From contig NZ_VCED01000002.1 in the NCBI RefSeq assembly GCF_006384255.1, positions 124,001 through 188,000 on the forward strand: DNA of 64,000 nt, given 5' to 3'. Source of the DNA: Haemophilus seminalis (GTDB lineage: Bacteria > Pseudomonadota > Gammaproteobacteria > Enterobacterales > Pasteurellaceae). The translations under genes were made by a program, and so were the position numbers. The notes below the pieces were generated by a model. That model was not told where the DNA came from and did not search any database. It saw nothing but the letters and a program-made list of their open reading frames with translations. Positions 1 through 9,075 of this stretch are shown piece after piece. The first letter of the stretch is position 1, and every line of letters starts with the position of its first letter.

Positions 1-2
1 CG

Positions 3-2033
3 GAAGAGCTGCCGCCAAAAGCTCTCAAAACATTAGCGACCTCTTTTGCGGATAACGTTGAAGCAGAATTAAACCAAGCGGGCTTAACCTTCGACAAAAT
101 CGAATGGTTTGCGGCGCCGCGCCGTTTGGCGGTGAAAGTGTTGAACTTAGCCACACAACAACCAAGCAAAGAAATTGAAAAACGTGGACCGGCAGTATCT
201 GCTGCCTTTGATGCCGAAGGTAAACCAACTAAAGCGGCAGAAGGCTGGGCACGCGGTTGTGGGATTACCGTTGAGCAAGCAGAACGCATTGCAACTGATA
301 AAGGCGAATGGCTTGTTCATCGTGCAAAAATTGAAGGTCAACCGACCAAAAACTTACTTAACGACATTGTGGCAAATGCGTTGGCAAAATTGCCAATTCC
401 AAAACCGATGCGTTGGGCAGATAAAACCGTGCAATTTATCCGTCCGGTTCACACGGTTACTATGTTATTGGGTGGCGAGTTAATTGAAGGTGAAATTTTA
501 GGTGTGGCAAGTGCGCGAACTATTCGCGGTCACCGTTTCTTAGGCGAGAAAGAATTTGAAATTCAACATGCTGACCAATATCCGCAATTATTGCGTGAGA
601 AAGGTTCTGTGGTAGCCGACTTCAACGAGCGTAAAGCAGAAATTTTGGCAAAATCGCAAGCAAAAGCGACCGCACTTGGCGGCGTGGCTGATATTGAAGA
701 AAGCCTGCTTGAAGAAGTGACCTCATTGGTGGAATATCCAAACGTTTTAGCGGCAAAATTTGAAGAGCGTTTCTTAGCGGTGCCAGCGGAAGCATTGGTT
801 TACACCATGAAAGGCGACCAAAAATATTTCCCGATTTATGACAAAAACGGCAAATTATTACCGCACTTTATTTTTGTATCGAACATCAACCCGGAAGATC
901 CAACCGCGATTATCGAAGGGAACGAAAAAGTGGTTCGTCCACGTTTAACCGATGCGGAATTCTTCTTCAAAACCGACTTAAAACAAAAACTTGTTGATCG
1001 TTTACCACGTTTAGAAACCGTATTGTTCCAACAACAACTGGGTACATTGAAAGATAAAACTGACCGCATTGAGCAACTTGCAGGCGAAATTGCAAAACAA
1101 ATCGGTGCAGACGAAGCGAAAGCAAAACGTGCAGGTTTACTGTCAAAATGTGACTTAATGACCAACATGGTATTCGAATTCACTGATACACAAGGCGTAA
1201 TGGGGATGCACTATGCTCGTCATGATGGTGAAGACGAAGAAGTGGCAGTGGCGTTAAACGAACAATATATGCCACGCTTTGCGGGGGATGAATTACCAAA
1301 ATCACTCGTTGCAAGTGCGGTCGCTTTAGCCGATAAATTTGACACCTTAACGGGGATCTTCGGTATTGGACAAGCACCAAAAGGCAGTGCAGACCCATTC
1401 GCACTTCGTCGTGCGGCATTAGGTGCATTACGTATTATTGTAGAGAAAAACTTACCACTTGATTTAGAAGATTTAGTGAAAAAATCAGTCGCACTGTTCG
1501 GTGATAAACTCACCAATCAAAACGTGGTTGCCGATGTAGTGGACTTCATGCTTGGTCGTTTCCGTGCATGGTACCAAGATGAAGGTATTGCAGTGGATGT
1601 AATTCAAGCGGTATTGGCGCGTCGTCCAACTCGCCCTGCTGATTTTGATGCGCGCGTGCGTGCGGTATCACATTTCCGTACTTTAGATTCAGCGGAAGCG
1701 TTAGCAGCAGCAAATAAACGTGTAAGTAATATCTTAGCGAAAGCGGATGCTGCAATTGGTGAGATCAATTTGACCGCTTGCGTAGAGCCAGCAGAAAAAG
1801 CCCTAGCTGAAGCTGTACTTGCATTACGCACAGAAGTACAACCGCTTATTGCACAAGGCGATTACACTGCAGTATTGGATAAATTAGCAAACTTACGTGC
1901 ACCGGTAGACAGTTTCTTTGATAACGTGATGGTAAATGCTGAAGATCCTGCATTACGCCAAAACCGCTTAGCGATTTTAAATACGTTGCAAGGCTTGTTC
2001 CTACAAGTGGCGGATATTTCAGTGCTTCAATAA
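3..2033 (+). CDS. glyS: Glycine--tRNA ligase beta subunit, 5' end outside the window
   Basis: Beta chain of the alpha2beta2 glycyl-tRNA synthetase, which charges tRNA-Gly in the cytoplasm. The frame is open from base 3, where the residues EELPPKAL are the conserved N-terminal stretch of GlyS, so only about ten residues lie outside the window. FAAPRRLAV follows, and the helical C-terminal tRNA-binding part ends at the TAA at 2031-2033. An internal ATG at 126 is not the real start. GlyQ would be expected just upstream. A 14-bp hairpin terminator follows. Identification rests on the clear family signature. Confidence 0.96.
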   Translation, partial: EELPPKALKTLATSFADNVEAELNQAGLTFDKIEWFAAPRRLAVKVLNLATQQPSKEIEKRGPAVSAAFDAEGKPTKAAEGWARGCGITVEQAERIATDKGEWLVHRAKIEGQPTKNLLNDIVANALAKLPIPKPMRWADKTVQFIRPVHTVTMLLGGELIEGEILGVASARTIRGHRFLGEKEFEIQHADQYPQLLREKGSVVADFNERKAEILAKSQAKATALGGVADIEESLLEEVTSLVEYPNVLAAKFEERFLAVPAEALVYTMKGDQKYFPIYDKNGKLLPHFIFVSNINPEDPTAIIEGNEKVVRPRLTDAEFFFKTDLKQKLVDRLPRLETVLFQQQLGTLKDKTDRIEQLAGEIAKQIGADEAKAKRAGLLSKCDLMTNMVFEFTDTQGVMGMHYARHDGEDEEVAVALNEQYMPRFAGDELPKSLVASAVALADKFDTLTGIFGIGQAPKGSADPFALRRAALGALRIIVEKNLPLDLEDLVKKSVALFGDKLTNQNVVADVVDFMLGRFRAWYQDEGIAVDVIQAVLARRPTRPADFDARVRAVSHFRTLDSAEALAAANKRVSNILAKADAAIGEINLTACVEPAEKALAEAVLALRTEVQPLIAQGDYTAVLDKLANLRAPVDSFFDNVMVNAEDPALRQNRLAILNTLQGLFLQVADISVLQ

Positions 2034-2039
2034 TGCTAA

Positions 2040-2077
2040 AAGGGATGATTGATTTTTCATCAATCATCCCTTCTTTT
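2040..2077 (+). terminator. Rho-independent terminator after glyS
   Basis: A perfect 14-bp inverted repeat (2040-2053 with 2059-2072) has a 5-nt loop and is followed by CTTTTAT. It starts 6 nt after the glyS stop codon. Confidence 0.9.
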
Positions 2078-2118
2078 ATAGACTTCAAGTGATTATTTCT
2101 CTATAATCACCGCACTTT

Positions 2119-2195
2119 CCCCCCTTAGCTCAGTCGGTTAGAGCAGGCGACTCATAATCGCTTGGTCACTGGTTCAAGTCCGGTAGGGGGGACCA
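2119..2195 (+). tRNA. tRNA-Ile (anticodon CAU, decodes AUA after lysidine modification)
   Basis: The full 77-nt cloverleaf can be drawn: acceptor CCCCCCT with AGGGGGG, D arm beginning GCTC, anticodon stem GGCGA/TCGCT around loop CTCATAA, T arm ACTGG/CCGGT, and an encoded CCA. The anticodon CAU alone would also fit Met. The anticodon arm and the AGAGCAGGCGA context match the minor isoleucine tRNA (E. coli ileX/ileY type), which TilS converts to read AUA. An uptake sequence (2109-2117, reverse orientation) abuts the 5' end. An integrase remnant lies just downstream, so the tRNA probably served as an attachment site. Confidence 0.9.
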
Positions 2196-2307
2196 TTTGA
2201 CCTGTCAAATAACGTCTTTTCTGTCAAAAAACATCATAAAAACAGCATTTTAGAATCAACCTTATTGTTGTTTTCGCCTTTTATTGTTTGTCATTGTTCG
2301 TTTTTAT

Positions 2308-2356
2308 TGTTCCCTTAAATGTTCCCTCTTTATGAAGGAACAAAAACGAGGGAACA
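2308..2356. promoter_or_regulatory. Repeated TGTTCCCT boxes upstream of the integrase remnant
   Basis: TGTTCCCT occurs at 2308-2315 and 2320-2327 as a direct repeat, and again inverted as AGGGAACA at 2349-2356. The second and third boxes form 9-bp inverted arms. They end 38 nt before the integrase ATG. Such clustered boxes between a tRNA and a P4-type integrase could be integrase arm sites or an operator; this is inference. Confidence 0.4.
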
Positions 2357-2393
2357 GAAGAACGGTAAATTGTTATTTATTAGGGCTTGAACA

Positions 2394-2888
2394 ATGGCTA
2401 GAGACTTTTCAAAAAAATTTACTGATTCTTATATTCATGAAATTAAACCAACCGATAAAGAGCAACTATTTTCAGATAGGGATAATCTGTATTTATTGGT
2501 TAAACCAACTGGAGCCAAAATATGGCGATTCATTTACACTCACCCAATAACCAAAAAACGCATTAAAAAATCTTTTGGAAATTATCCATCAATTCCACTT
2601 ACTTTCGCTAGGGATAAGGCTTGTATATGGTGCAGACTATTGGCACAGGGGGTAAATCCTGTTGAAGAAGAACGTATGCAGCAAGAGGAGAAAGAGAGGA
2701 AATCTGTGACCTTTAAAGAGCTTGCTATGCTATGGCGTGATAAACGATTAAAGAAAGGAGAGTTAAAAGAAAAAAGTATTGAGAAAGCTTATAGAAGAGT
2801 AGAACTTTATTTGTTTGATAGGTTTAATTTTTCTAGATTGTTAGCTGAAAATATTAATTTGAGATTTTCTATACTTTATTCCGATTAA
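2394..2888 (+). pseudogene. P4-type tyrosine integrase, N-terminal remnant
   Basis: The 164 residues match the start of P4-like integrases: an N-terminal arm-binding domain (residues about 5-90, with KPTGAKIWRF and IKKSFGNYPSIPL) and then the beginning of the core-binding SAM-like domain (VTFKELAMLWRDKR). Family members are about 400 residues. The catalytic C-terminal domain with its R-H-R-Y residues is missing, so the product cannot recombine DNA. The gene sits directly 3' of tRNA-Ile, the classical insertion site for this family. The last residues after about 145 do not look like integrase, marking the deletion junction. It is best read as the scar of a lost genomic island. Confidence 0.85.
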
Positions 2889-3060
2889 CTAGCACTTTTA
2901 GAAATAAATGCTCTAACAGCTCTGAGTTTTCAGCTAATTGCTTTTCAGTAAACCTAGCAGCGTTATTACCTTAATTTACCTGAACCCTCAAATTTTGCTA
3001 AGACAAATGCTATTTTCTCAGCAAATCTTCCTTTAAATTCTTTTGGTTAATATTCGTCAT
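2869..3060 (-). pseudogene. Frameshifted fragment of an unidentified gene, convergent with the integrase scar
   Basis: On the minus strand an ATG at 3060 begins MTNIN. A one-base shift gives PKEFKGRFAEKIAFVLAKF, and a second shift gives AARFTEKQLAENSELLEHL, ending at a stop at 2869-2871. All three segments read like real protein and join into one chain of about 63 residues, so this looks like a small gene broken by two indels. I do not recognise the family. It is probably cargo of the same lost island. The start and the shift positions are approximate. Confidence 0.4.
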
Positions 3061-3210
3061 GCTCACTTCATTTTATAATGGATCTCTTTCCTGAACCGAC
3101 GGTGGTGCAGGAGGTGAACGTAGGTAGATAATGCAATACTTGCAAGAGTTAGTAATAATGTTGATTTTCATAGAGAAATAACCTTATAAAATTGGTTAAG
3201 CAATAGACTT

Positions 3211-3237
3211 ATGCTATTCATATCTTTGGAATAGCAT
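3211..3237. other. Hairpin in the 487-bp gap between the integrase scar and dsbB
   Basis: ATGCTATTC (3211-3219) and GAATAGCAT (3229-3237) form a perfect 9-bp stem with a 9-nt loop. It lies about 140 nt beyond the dsbB stop codon and could act as a terminator, although the following T run is short. Apart from this hairpin and the 2869-3060 fragment, I see no gene between 2889 and 3375. Confidence 0.4.
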
Positions 3238-3375
3238 CTTTTGCATATAAAAGACCAAATAAAGCCTTTCGGATTCGTCATATAAAATAAAAAATTCTCC
3301 TGCAATCATAACATATAGTTTTTAAAGTTAATTTTGGGGAGCATTCCAATAAATTATTATAGTTAGTAAATTTTA

Positions 3376-3909
3376 TTAATTAAATAACCGTCTTTGTTTA
3401 CGACTTTTTTGTATTTGAGAAATAAATAATATTGTGAGTATCGCAATGTATACTGCAAAAATAAATACGAGCCACTGAACCATGGTTAAATTTAAGAATG
3501 ACCATTGGCTTTCATTGCAAGAGCCTGTAGGATTAAAAATAGCAGGGAACCATTGATGAAATGGTAAGGTTTCTGGAAAGTTAGGGATAAACTCACATTG
3601 TTTCCAGGGGGCTGGATTCATTTGTAGATCCAAATGGCGCAGTGATACCAAAAGGCCTTTAATACTACTAAATAATCCTAGTATCAATGCGATTAATCTC
3701 ACAATAAATGATTTTGGTGCGAAAAGACCAATAATGCCCGCAATAAATAATCCAATTATCGCTAAACGTTCATATACGCAAAGCACACAAGGCTGTAACC
3801 CCATTCCATATTGGAAATAAAGTGCGGTAGATTCCAAGGCTAAACTTGATAAAGCTAGTAAAAACCATGCGGAGCGTTTTTCAGAAAATTGTTTTAATAA
3901 TGTGAGCAT
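3376..3909 (-). CDS. dsbB: Disulfide bond formation protein B
   Basis: Inner-membrane quinone reductase that reoxidises periplasmic DsbA and passes the electrons to ubiquinone or menaquinone. The 177 residues have four predicted membrane segments. The first periplasmic loop carries the CVLC pair (Cys41, Cys44) followed by YERLA, and the second loop carries Cys105 and Cys131, the full set of four catalytic cysteines. The ATG has a GGAG-like site just upstream, and the gene ends in a KSRKQRR basic tail. It lies 9 bp downstream of nhaB on the same strand, so the two are probably cotranscribed. Confidence 0.96.
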   Translation of the reverse strand: MLTLLKQFSEKRSAWFLLALSSLALESTALYFQYGMGLQPCVLCVYERLAIIGLFIAGIIGLFAPKSFIVRLIALILGLFSSIKGLLVSLRHLDLQMNPAPWKQCEFIPNFPETLPFHQWFPAIFNPTGSCNESQWSFLNLTMVQWLVFIFAVYIAILTILFISQIQKSRKQRRLFN

Positions 3910-3918
3910 TTTGTCTCC

Positions 3919-5463
3919 TTAAATCGGCAAAATTAAACCTAAGCTTGCCAACCAATCTGTAGTTGCAGGTAAAATAAATTCGATAGCAAATAAACCTACA
4001 AGCGACATAACAACAGTATAAGGCAAAGCCATATAAACCATTCTTCCGTAAGAAAGGCGAATTAATGGGGCGAGGGATGAAGTCAATAAGAACAAGAATG
4101 CTGCTTGTCCATTTGGTGTTGCGACGGATGGTAAGTTTGTTCCAGTATTGATTGCCACAGAAAGCAATTCAAATTGATGAGGTAAAATTACGCCATTCGC
4201 TAATGCAGATTTTGCTTCGTTTATATAAACCGTTGCGACAAACACGTTATCAGAGATAGAAGATAACAATCCATTAAAGATATAGAAGAGAGCAAGCTGA
4301 GTATTTTCTTCAGAAGCAAGTACAAAATGAATAATAGGTGCGAATAGTTTTTGATCAATAATTACAGCAACCACAGAAAAGAAGACAACAAGTAGGGCTG
4401 TAAATGGCAAAGACTCTTGGAATGCTTTACCGATAGTGTGTTCGTCAGTCACACCTGTGAATGCTGTAGCAAAAATGATGATACTTAAACCAATTAAGCC
4501 TACCGCCGCAAGATGGAACGCCAATCCAAGAATTAACCAAATCGCGATTAACGTTTGAACACCTAATTTGATTTTGTCTTGTTTAGACATTTTTTCTGAA
4601 TTAGTGCGGTCTAAATCTGACAAGATTTTCCATACATCTTTAGGTAATTTTTCACCATAACCGAATAATTTGAATTTTTCGACTAAGAAGCAAGTGAGCA
4701 ATCCACAGATAAATACTGGAACAGTAACTGGTGCCATGCGGAGGAAAAATTCGATAAAGTTCCATTTGGCTTGTTCTGCAATAATTAAGTTTTGTGGTTC
4801 ACCCACCATTGTCATTACGCCACCAAGTGCAGTTCCGACGCCAGCATGCATCATTAGACTACGTAAGAATGCTCGAAATTTTTCTAAGGTTTCATGATGT
4901 TTTGCATCAATTTTAGCATCATCAGAAATATCCACTGCATCCATTAAACCATTTCCTGATGCGACTTTATGGTATACCCCATAAAATCCCATCGCGACAC
5001 TAATAATAACTGCAACTACGGTCAATGCGTCAAGAAAAGCGGATAAAAAGGCTGCGCTAAAGCAAAATGCGAGAGAAAGTGCAATTTTAGAGCGAATTTT
5101 AACGAGTAATTTAGTAAATACATAAAGCAGTAATTGCTTCATAAAGAAAATCCCCGCAACCATAAACATTAATAGTAAAATTACTTCAAAATTAGACATA
5201 ATCTCAGCTTTTACATGCTCTACGTTTGTCATGCCTATAATAATAGCTTCAATAGCTAATAAACCACCGGGTTGAAGGGGGTAGCATTTCAATGCCATGC
5301 CTAACGTGAAAATAAATTCAGCGACTAATAGCCAGCCCGCTAGGAAAGGGTTGATGAAAAAGAAAATAATCGGATTAATAATGAGAAAAGCAACAATGGC
5401 AAGTTTATACCAATCCGGACTTGAACCAAGAAAGTTTTTCATAAAAGCTTGAATGTTTGTCAT
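3919..5463 (-). CDS. nhaB: Na+/H+ antiporter NhaB
   Basis: Inner-membrane sodium/proton antiporter for Na+ export and pH balance. At 514 residues it is the usual length for the family. It has about a dozen hydrophobic segments, with conserved stretches such as [19 protein letters not shown] in the middle and [16 protein letters not shown] plus [16 protein letters not shown] in the C-terminal half. An in-frame ATG lies four codons upstream (5475), but only the ATG at 5463 has a good ribosome site (GGAG, 7 nt away), so I chose that start. It is divergent from fadR, as in other Haemophilus and enteric genomes. Confidence 0.95.
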   Translation of the reverse strand: MTNIQAFMKNFLGSSPDWYKLAIVAFLIINPIIFFFINPFLAGWLLVAEFIFTLGMALKCYPLQPGGLLAIEAIIIGMTNVEHVKAEIMSNFEVILLLMFMVAGIFFMKQLLLYVFTKLLVKIRSKIALSLAFCFSAAFLSAFLDALTVVAVIISVAMGFYGVYHKVASGNGLMDAVDISDDAKIDAKHHETLEKFRAFLRSLMMHAGVGTALGGVMTMVGEPQNLIIAEQAKWNFIEFFLRMAPVTVPVFICGLLTCFLVEKFKLFGYGEKLPKDVWKILSDLDRTNSEKMSKQDKIKLGVQTLIAIWLILGLAFHLAAVGLIGLSIIIFATAFTGVTDEHTIGKAFQESLPFTALLVVFFSVVAVIIDQKLFAPIIHFVLASEENTQLALFYIFNGLLSSISDNVFVATVYINEAKSALANGVILPHQFELLSVAINTGTNLPSVATPNGQAAFLFLLTSSLAPLIRLSYGRMVYMALPYTVVMSLVGLFAIEFILPATTDWLASLGLILPI

Positions 5464-5587
5464 AGGGGACTCCATTATTTTTTATCATGCTGACATTGTA
5501 ATATATCCGTCTTTAAAGGATAATAAAAACTAGCTATTTTTTCATAAAATTGCATCTTTTTTTATTTTTATCTGATTTTTAAGTGTA

Positions 5588-6313
5588 ATGCAAAACGATA
5601 ATGACATTTTAAAAGCGCAAAGTCCTGCGGCTTTGGCTGAAGAGTATATTGTAAAAAGTATTTGGCAGGATATTTTTCCCGCAGGGAGTAATTTGCCTTC
5701 AGAACGAGATCTTGCTGATAAAATAGGGGTAACTCGTACAACATTACGTGAAGTGTTGCAACGTTTGGCGAGAGATGGCTGGTTAACAATTCAGCATGGT
5801 AAACCGACGAAAGTGAATAATATTTGGGATACGGCTGGACCAAATATTATCGAGACATTGATTAGTTTGGATATGCGTTCAGCACCAATGATTATTGATA
5901 ACATGCTATCTTTACGTAGTAAAATGTCTGAATTTTATATTTATGAAGCTGTTAAAAATTCTCCAGAGCAATCTGCCACACTTTTTGCATCACTAGAGCA
6001 ATTGGAGAATACTGCTCAAGATTACACGGAATTTGACTATACTTTGTTTCGTCAATTTACTGTGGTAGCTAATAAGCCTTTTTATCGATTAGTATTCAAT
6101 AGTTTAAAGGGCGTTTATCAACGAATTGGTTTACTCTTCTTTAAAGAGGAAAAGCACAGAGAACTTACTAAACAATTCTACTTAGAAATGCAGCAAATTT
6201 GTCAGATAGGTAACGCTGATGCTGTGGTAGATTGTATTCGTAAACATAATGTTCGCTCTATCACTTACTGGCATGCTATTTTAGAGCGGTTACCTCAAAA
6301 TCTATCTGATTAA
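5588..6313 (+). CDS. fadR: Fatty acid metabolism regulator FadR
   Basis: GntR-family transcription factor that represses fatty-acid degradation genes and activates fabA/fabB, and is released by long-chain acyl-CoA. The N-terminal winged helix (residues about 10-75) shows the family core LPSERDLADKIGVTRTTLREVLQRLARDGWL. The C-terminal all-helical FadR-C domain binds acyl-CoA. Length is 241 residues, close to E. coli FadR (239). It is divergent from nhaB, and the ~120-bp AT-rich gap should hold both promoters. The ribosome site before the ATG is weak. Confidence 0.94.
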   Translation: MQNDNDILKAQSPAALAEEYIVKSIWQDIFPAGSNLPSERDLADKIGVTRTTLREVLQRLARDGWLTIQHGKPTKVNNIWDTAGPNIIETLISLDMRSAPMIIDNMLSLRSKMSEFYIYEAVKNSPEQSATLFASLEQLENTAQDYTEFDYTLFRQFTVVANKPFYRLVFNSLKGVYQRIGLLFFKEEKHRELTKQFYLEMQQICQIGNADAVVDCIRKHNVRSITYWHAILERLPQNLSD

Positions 6314-6413
6314 TCTATAGGGAATGAGATGCTTAAAATAGCCCACGTGTAAATTTATTTATTTTTCATGTGAAAGATATTATTCTCGCCTCCTATTGAC
6401 ATTTTAGAATACT

Positions 6414-7151
6414 ATGCGCATACCTAGAATTTATCACCCTGAATCATTAGAATATCAAACGCAATGCCAACTTTCTGAAGATGCCGCCAATCATGTTGGT
6501 CGTGTATTGAGAATGGTAGAAGGTGAGCAACTTGAGCTTTTTGATGGTTCAAACCATATTTATCCAGCAATAATCACAGAATCCAATAAGAAATCGGTAA
6601 AAGTTAATATCTTAGGGAGAGAACTTTCTGATAAAGAATCCAATTTAAAAATCCATTTAGGTCAAGTTATTTCACGAGGTGAACGGATGGAATTCACCAT
6701 TCAAAAATCTGTGGAATTGGGAGTAAATGTGATTACGCCACTGTGGTCTGAACGTTGTGGCGTGAAGTTAGATGGAGAGCGGATGGATAAAAAAATTCAA
6801 CAGTGGCAAAAAATTGTCATTGCTGCTTGTGAACAATGTGGTCGTAATGTGGTGCCTGAAATTCGTCCTTTAATGAAATTACAGGATTGGTGTGCAGAAG
6901 ATGATGGGGCGATTAAATTAAATTTACACCCTAGAGCACAACATAGTATAAAAACGTTACCAATGATTCCCAAAGATGGGGTACGTTTGTTAATTGGTTC
7001 AGAAGGCGGGTTGTCAGAACAAGAAATAGTGCAAACACAACAGAAAGGTTTTACTGAAATTTTATTAGGAAAGCGTGTATTACGTACCGAGACTGCTTCA
7101 CTAGCAGCGATCAGTGCATTACAAATTTATTTTGGAGATTTAGGAGAATGA
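6414..7151 (+). CDS. rsmE: 16S rRNA (uracil1498-N3)-methyltransferase
   Basis: SPOUT-class enzyme that methylates U1498 in the decoding region of 16S rRNA with S-adenosylmethionine. It has an N-terminal PUA-like domain ([17 protein letters not shown]) and a C-terminal knotted domain with the cofactor motifs [13 protein letters not shown] and [11 protein letters not shown]. Length is 245 residues, as expected. It is first in a tight three-gene operon: its TGA overlaps the ATG of yqgE. Confidence 0.96.
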   Translation: MRIPRIYHPESLEYQTQCQLSEDAANHVGRVLRMVEGEQLELFDGSNHIYPAIITESNKKSVKVNILGRELSDKESNLKIHLGQVISRGERMEFTIQKSVELGVNVITPLWSERCGVKLDGERMDKKIQQWQKIVIAACEQCGRNVVPEIRPLMKLQDWCAEDDGAIKLNLHPRAQHSIKTLPMIPKDGVRLLIGSEGGLSEQEIVQTQQKGFTEILLGKRVLRTETASLAAISALQIYFGDLGE

Positions 7152-7708
7152 TGGAACTGCAAGGGAAGTTTCTCATCGCAATGCCTCATCTAGATGATTA
7201 TTTTAACCGAACTGTGGTGTTTATGTGTGAACATAACGAACAAGGTTCTATGGGATTAGTAATCAATCAGCCCACGGATTTAAGTATTGCAGAACTTTAT
7301 TTAAAGCTTAATTTTATGATGAAAAATGACCGCACTTTTGGTAATGAAATGGTCGTTGCTGGCGGTCCGATACATTCAGAACGTGGTTTTATTTTACATA
7401 AAAATACACTTAATCATTTTCAACATACTTATAAGGTTACTGATACACTTTCTATGACAACATCTGCTGATGTTGTAGAAACCCTTGGGTCTACATTCGC
7501 TCCAGAAAAATATTTAGTTGCGCTAGGATGTGCAAGTTGGTCTGCAGGACAGTTAGAAAAAGAAATTATTGATAATGCCTGGTTAGTTGCACCAGCTAGT
7601 GAACAAATTTTGTTTGATACACCTTATGAAGAACGCTATATAGTGGCCAATCAATCTCTTGGTATTCATCCTCATAATTTTGTGATGGCTCAAGTGGGGC
7701 ATAGTTAA
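7148..7708 (+). CDS. yqgE: UPF0301/DUF179 family protein YqgE
   Basis: Widely conserved small protein of the YqgE/AlgH family whose biochemical role is not established. The N-terminus [24 protein letters not shown] and the motif [12 protein letters not shown] are diagnostic. Length is 186 residues. Start is the first ATG (7148), which overlaps the rsmE stop as ATGA with AGGAG a few bases upstream; a second ATG follows immediately. It is translationally coupled to both neighbours in an order found across gammaproteobacteria. Confidence 0.93.
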   Translation: MMELQGKFLIAMPHLDDYFNRTVVFMCEHNEQGSMGLVINQPTDLSIAELYLKLNFMMKNDRTFGNEMVVAGGPIHSERGFILHKNTLNHFQHTYKVTDTLSMTTSADVVETLGSTFAPEKYLVALGCASWSAGQLEKEIIDNAWLVAPASEQILFDTPYEERYIVANQSLGIHPHNFVMAQVGHS

Positions 7709-8130
7709 TGGGCATCACTGTACTTGCCTTTGATTTTGGTACAAAAAGTATTGGTTGCGCGGTTGGACAAAGTATAACTGGAACGGCTCAAGCACTTCCG
7801 GCATTTAAAGCACAGGATGGGATCCCTAATTGGAGCGCTATTGAAAACTGTCTAAAGGAATGGAAGCCTGATGTACTTGTTGTTGGTTTGCCACTTAATA
7901 TGGATGGTACCATCCAAGACTTAACACTACGAGCGAAAAAATTTGCTAACCGGTTGCATGGACGTTTTGGTATTACTGTTGAGTTACAAGATGAACGTCT
8001 TACAACAATGGAAGCGCGTAGTGAGATATTTGAACGTGGTGGTTTCAGATCACTTAAAAAGGACAAGGTCGATGGTATTTCTGCTTGCTTGATTTTAGAA
8101 AGTTGGTTTGAGGGTTATTCGGCTAGGTAA
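7708..8130 (+). CDS. ruvX: Putative pre-16S rRNA nuclease / Holliday junction resolvase-like YqgF
   Basis: RNase H-fold nuclease of the YqgF/RuvX family, linked to 16S rRNA 5'-end processing. The 140 residues begin with the metal-binding core [14 protein letters not shown], have [10 protein letters not shown] in the middle, and DERLTTMEA and [12 protein letters not shown] near the end. The ATG shares its A with the yqgE stop codon (TAATG), so translation is coupled. It ends at a bidirectional terminator shared with arcA. Confidence 0.94.
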   Translation: MGITVLAFDFGTKSIGCAVGQSITGTAQALPAFKAQDGIPNWSAIENCLKEWKPDVLVVGLPLNMDGTIQDLTLRAKKFANRLHGRFGITVELQDERLTTMEARSEIFERGGFRSLKKDKVDGISACLILESWFEGYSAR

Positions 8131-8168
8131 AGGCTATCATTCATCTTAAGAAATGAATAATAGCCTTT
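8129..8168. terminator. Bidirectional terminator between ruvX and arcA
   Basis: The arm AAAGGCTAT plus ATTCAT pairs with ATGAAT plus ATAGCCTTT, with one internal mismatch. Convergent genes flank it, and A/T runs on both sides allow use in both directions. Confidence 0.8.
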
Positions 8169-8172
8169 GATA

Positions 8173-8883
8173 TTATTCTATATTACCGCAAAATCGATAT
8201 CCTTCTCCATGCACTGTCATGATGATTTCATCGGTATTTGAATATTCCTCAAAATGTTTCCGAATTCGGCGAATTGTAACATCTACAGTGCGATCTTGTG
8301 GTTTAAATGCTCTACCTGTCATTTTACGGAGAAGTTCTTCTCGAGTTAGCAACTTACCTGGGTTTTCACAGAAATAAAGCATTGCGCGAAATTCACTGCG
8401 TGGCAATTTTAGTTCTTGGTTTTCTGGGGTAATGAGATTATGGCTATTTAAATCTAATACCCAACCATTGAAGCGATAAAATTCTTTTCCCGATGTATTT
8501 TCTTTTTCTTGGTGAGGCAGAGTGCGGTGTAGTAAGTTACGAGCCCGAATAGTAAGTTCGCGAGGATTAAATGGTTTGGTTAAGTAATCGTCTGCGCCTA
8601 TTTCTAATCCTAAAATTTTATCAACTTCATTATCTCGTCCCGTTAAAAATATAAGTGGTAAATTAATATTTTCACGCAATTCACGGGCAAGTAATAAACC
8701 ATTTTTTCCAGGTAAGTTAATATCCATTACCACAAGATTAATCGTGTAGTGTGTAAGAATATGATGCATTTCTGCGCCATCTTGAGCCTCAAGAACATCA
8801 TACCCCTCAGCTTCAAAAATCCCTTTAAGCGTATTACGGGTCACGATTTCATCTTCAACAATGAGAATTTTTGGGGTAGCCAT
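8173..8883 (-). CDS. arcA: Aerobic respiration control response regulator ArcA
   Basis: OmpR/PhoB-type response regulator of the ArcBA system, which represses aerobic respiratory genes when oxygen is low. The receiver domain has the acidic pair ED at residues 10-11, the phospho-acceptor Asp54 ([12 protein letters not shown]) and Lys in [16 protein letters not shown]. The C-terminal winged helix contains [20 protein letters not shown]. At 236 residues it is full length. The partner kinase is not in this window. An AAGGATGG ribosome site precedes the ATG. Confidence 0.97.
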   Translation of the reverse strand: MATPKILIVEDEIVTRNTLKGIFEAEGYDVLEAQDGAEMHHILTHYTINLVVMDINLPGKNGLLLARELRENINLPLIFLTGRDNEVDKILGLEIGADDYLTKPFNPRELTIRARNLLHRTLPHQEKENTSGKEFYRFNGWVLDLNSHNLITPENQELKLPRSEFRAMLYFCENPGKLLTREELLRKMTGRAFKPQDRTVDVTIRRIRKHFEEYSNTDEIIMTVHGEGYRFCGNIE

Positions 8884-8993
8884 TTTCCATCCTTATACTT
8901 ATTTTGGCGTATGCTATCGTAGTTATCATTCTAACGATGTAACATTGTTGTAACAACAGAAAAATGCTCTGATTTTTCATTAGGTTTTGTTTT

Positions 8994-9009
8994 TGTGATC
9001 TACATCATA
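8994..9009. promoter_or_regulatory. Possible CRP/FNR-type site between arcA and dsbD
   Basis: TGTGA-N6-TCATA matches 9 of 10 positions of the CRP consensus TGTGA-N6-TCACA. A TAAAAT -10-like hexamer for dsbD lies at 9037-9042. The spacing is not a standard activator position, so the assignment is weak. Confidence 0.35.
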
Positions 9010-9075
9010 GTTTTATGCTTTCAAATTTCTTTATGTTAAAATTTTAGGCAAATTTCCCCTTTTCTAGTTTATTTT

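Noticed and set aside
126-2088. Numerous open frames overlapping glyS on either strand
   Set aside because: They lie in the shadow of a strongly conserved gene, have no ribosome sites and show no recognisable protein sequence.
3090-3130. Possible second attachment site for the integrase scar
   Set aside because: I could not find a repeat of the tRNA-Ile 3' end; the similarity here is only a few bases.
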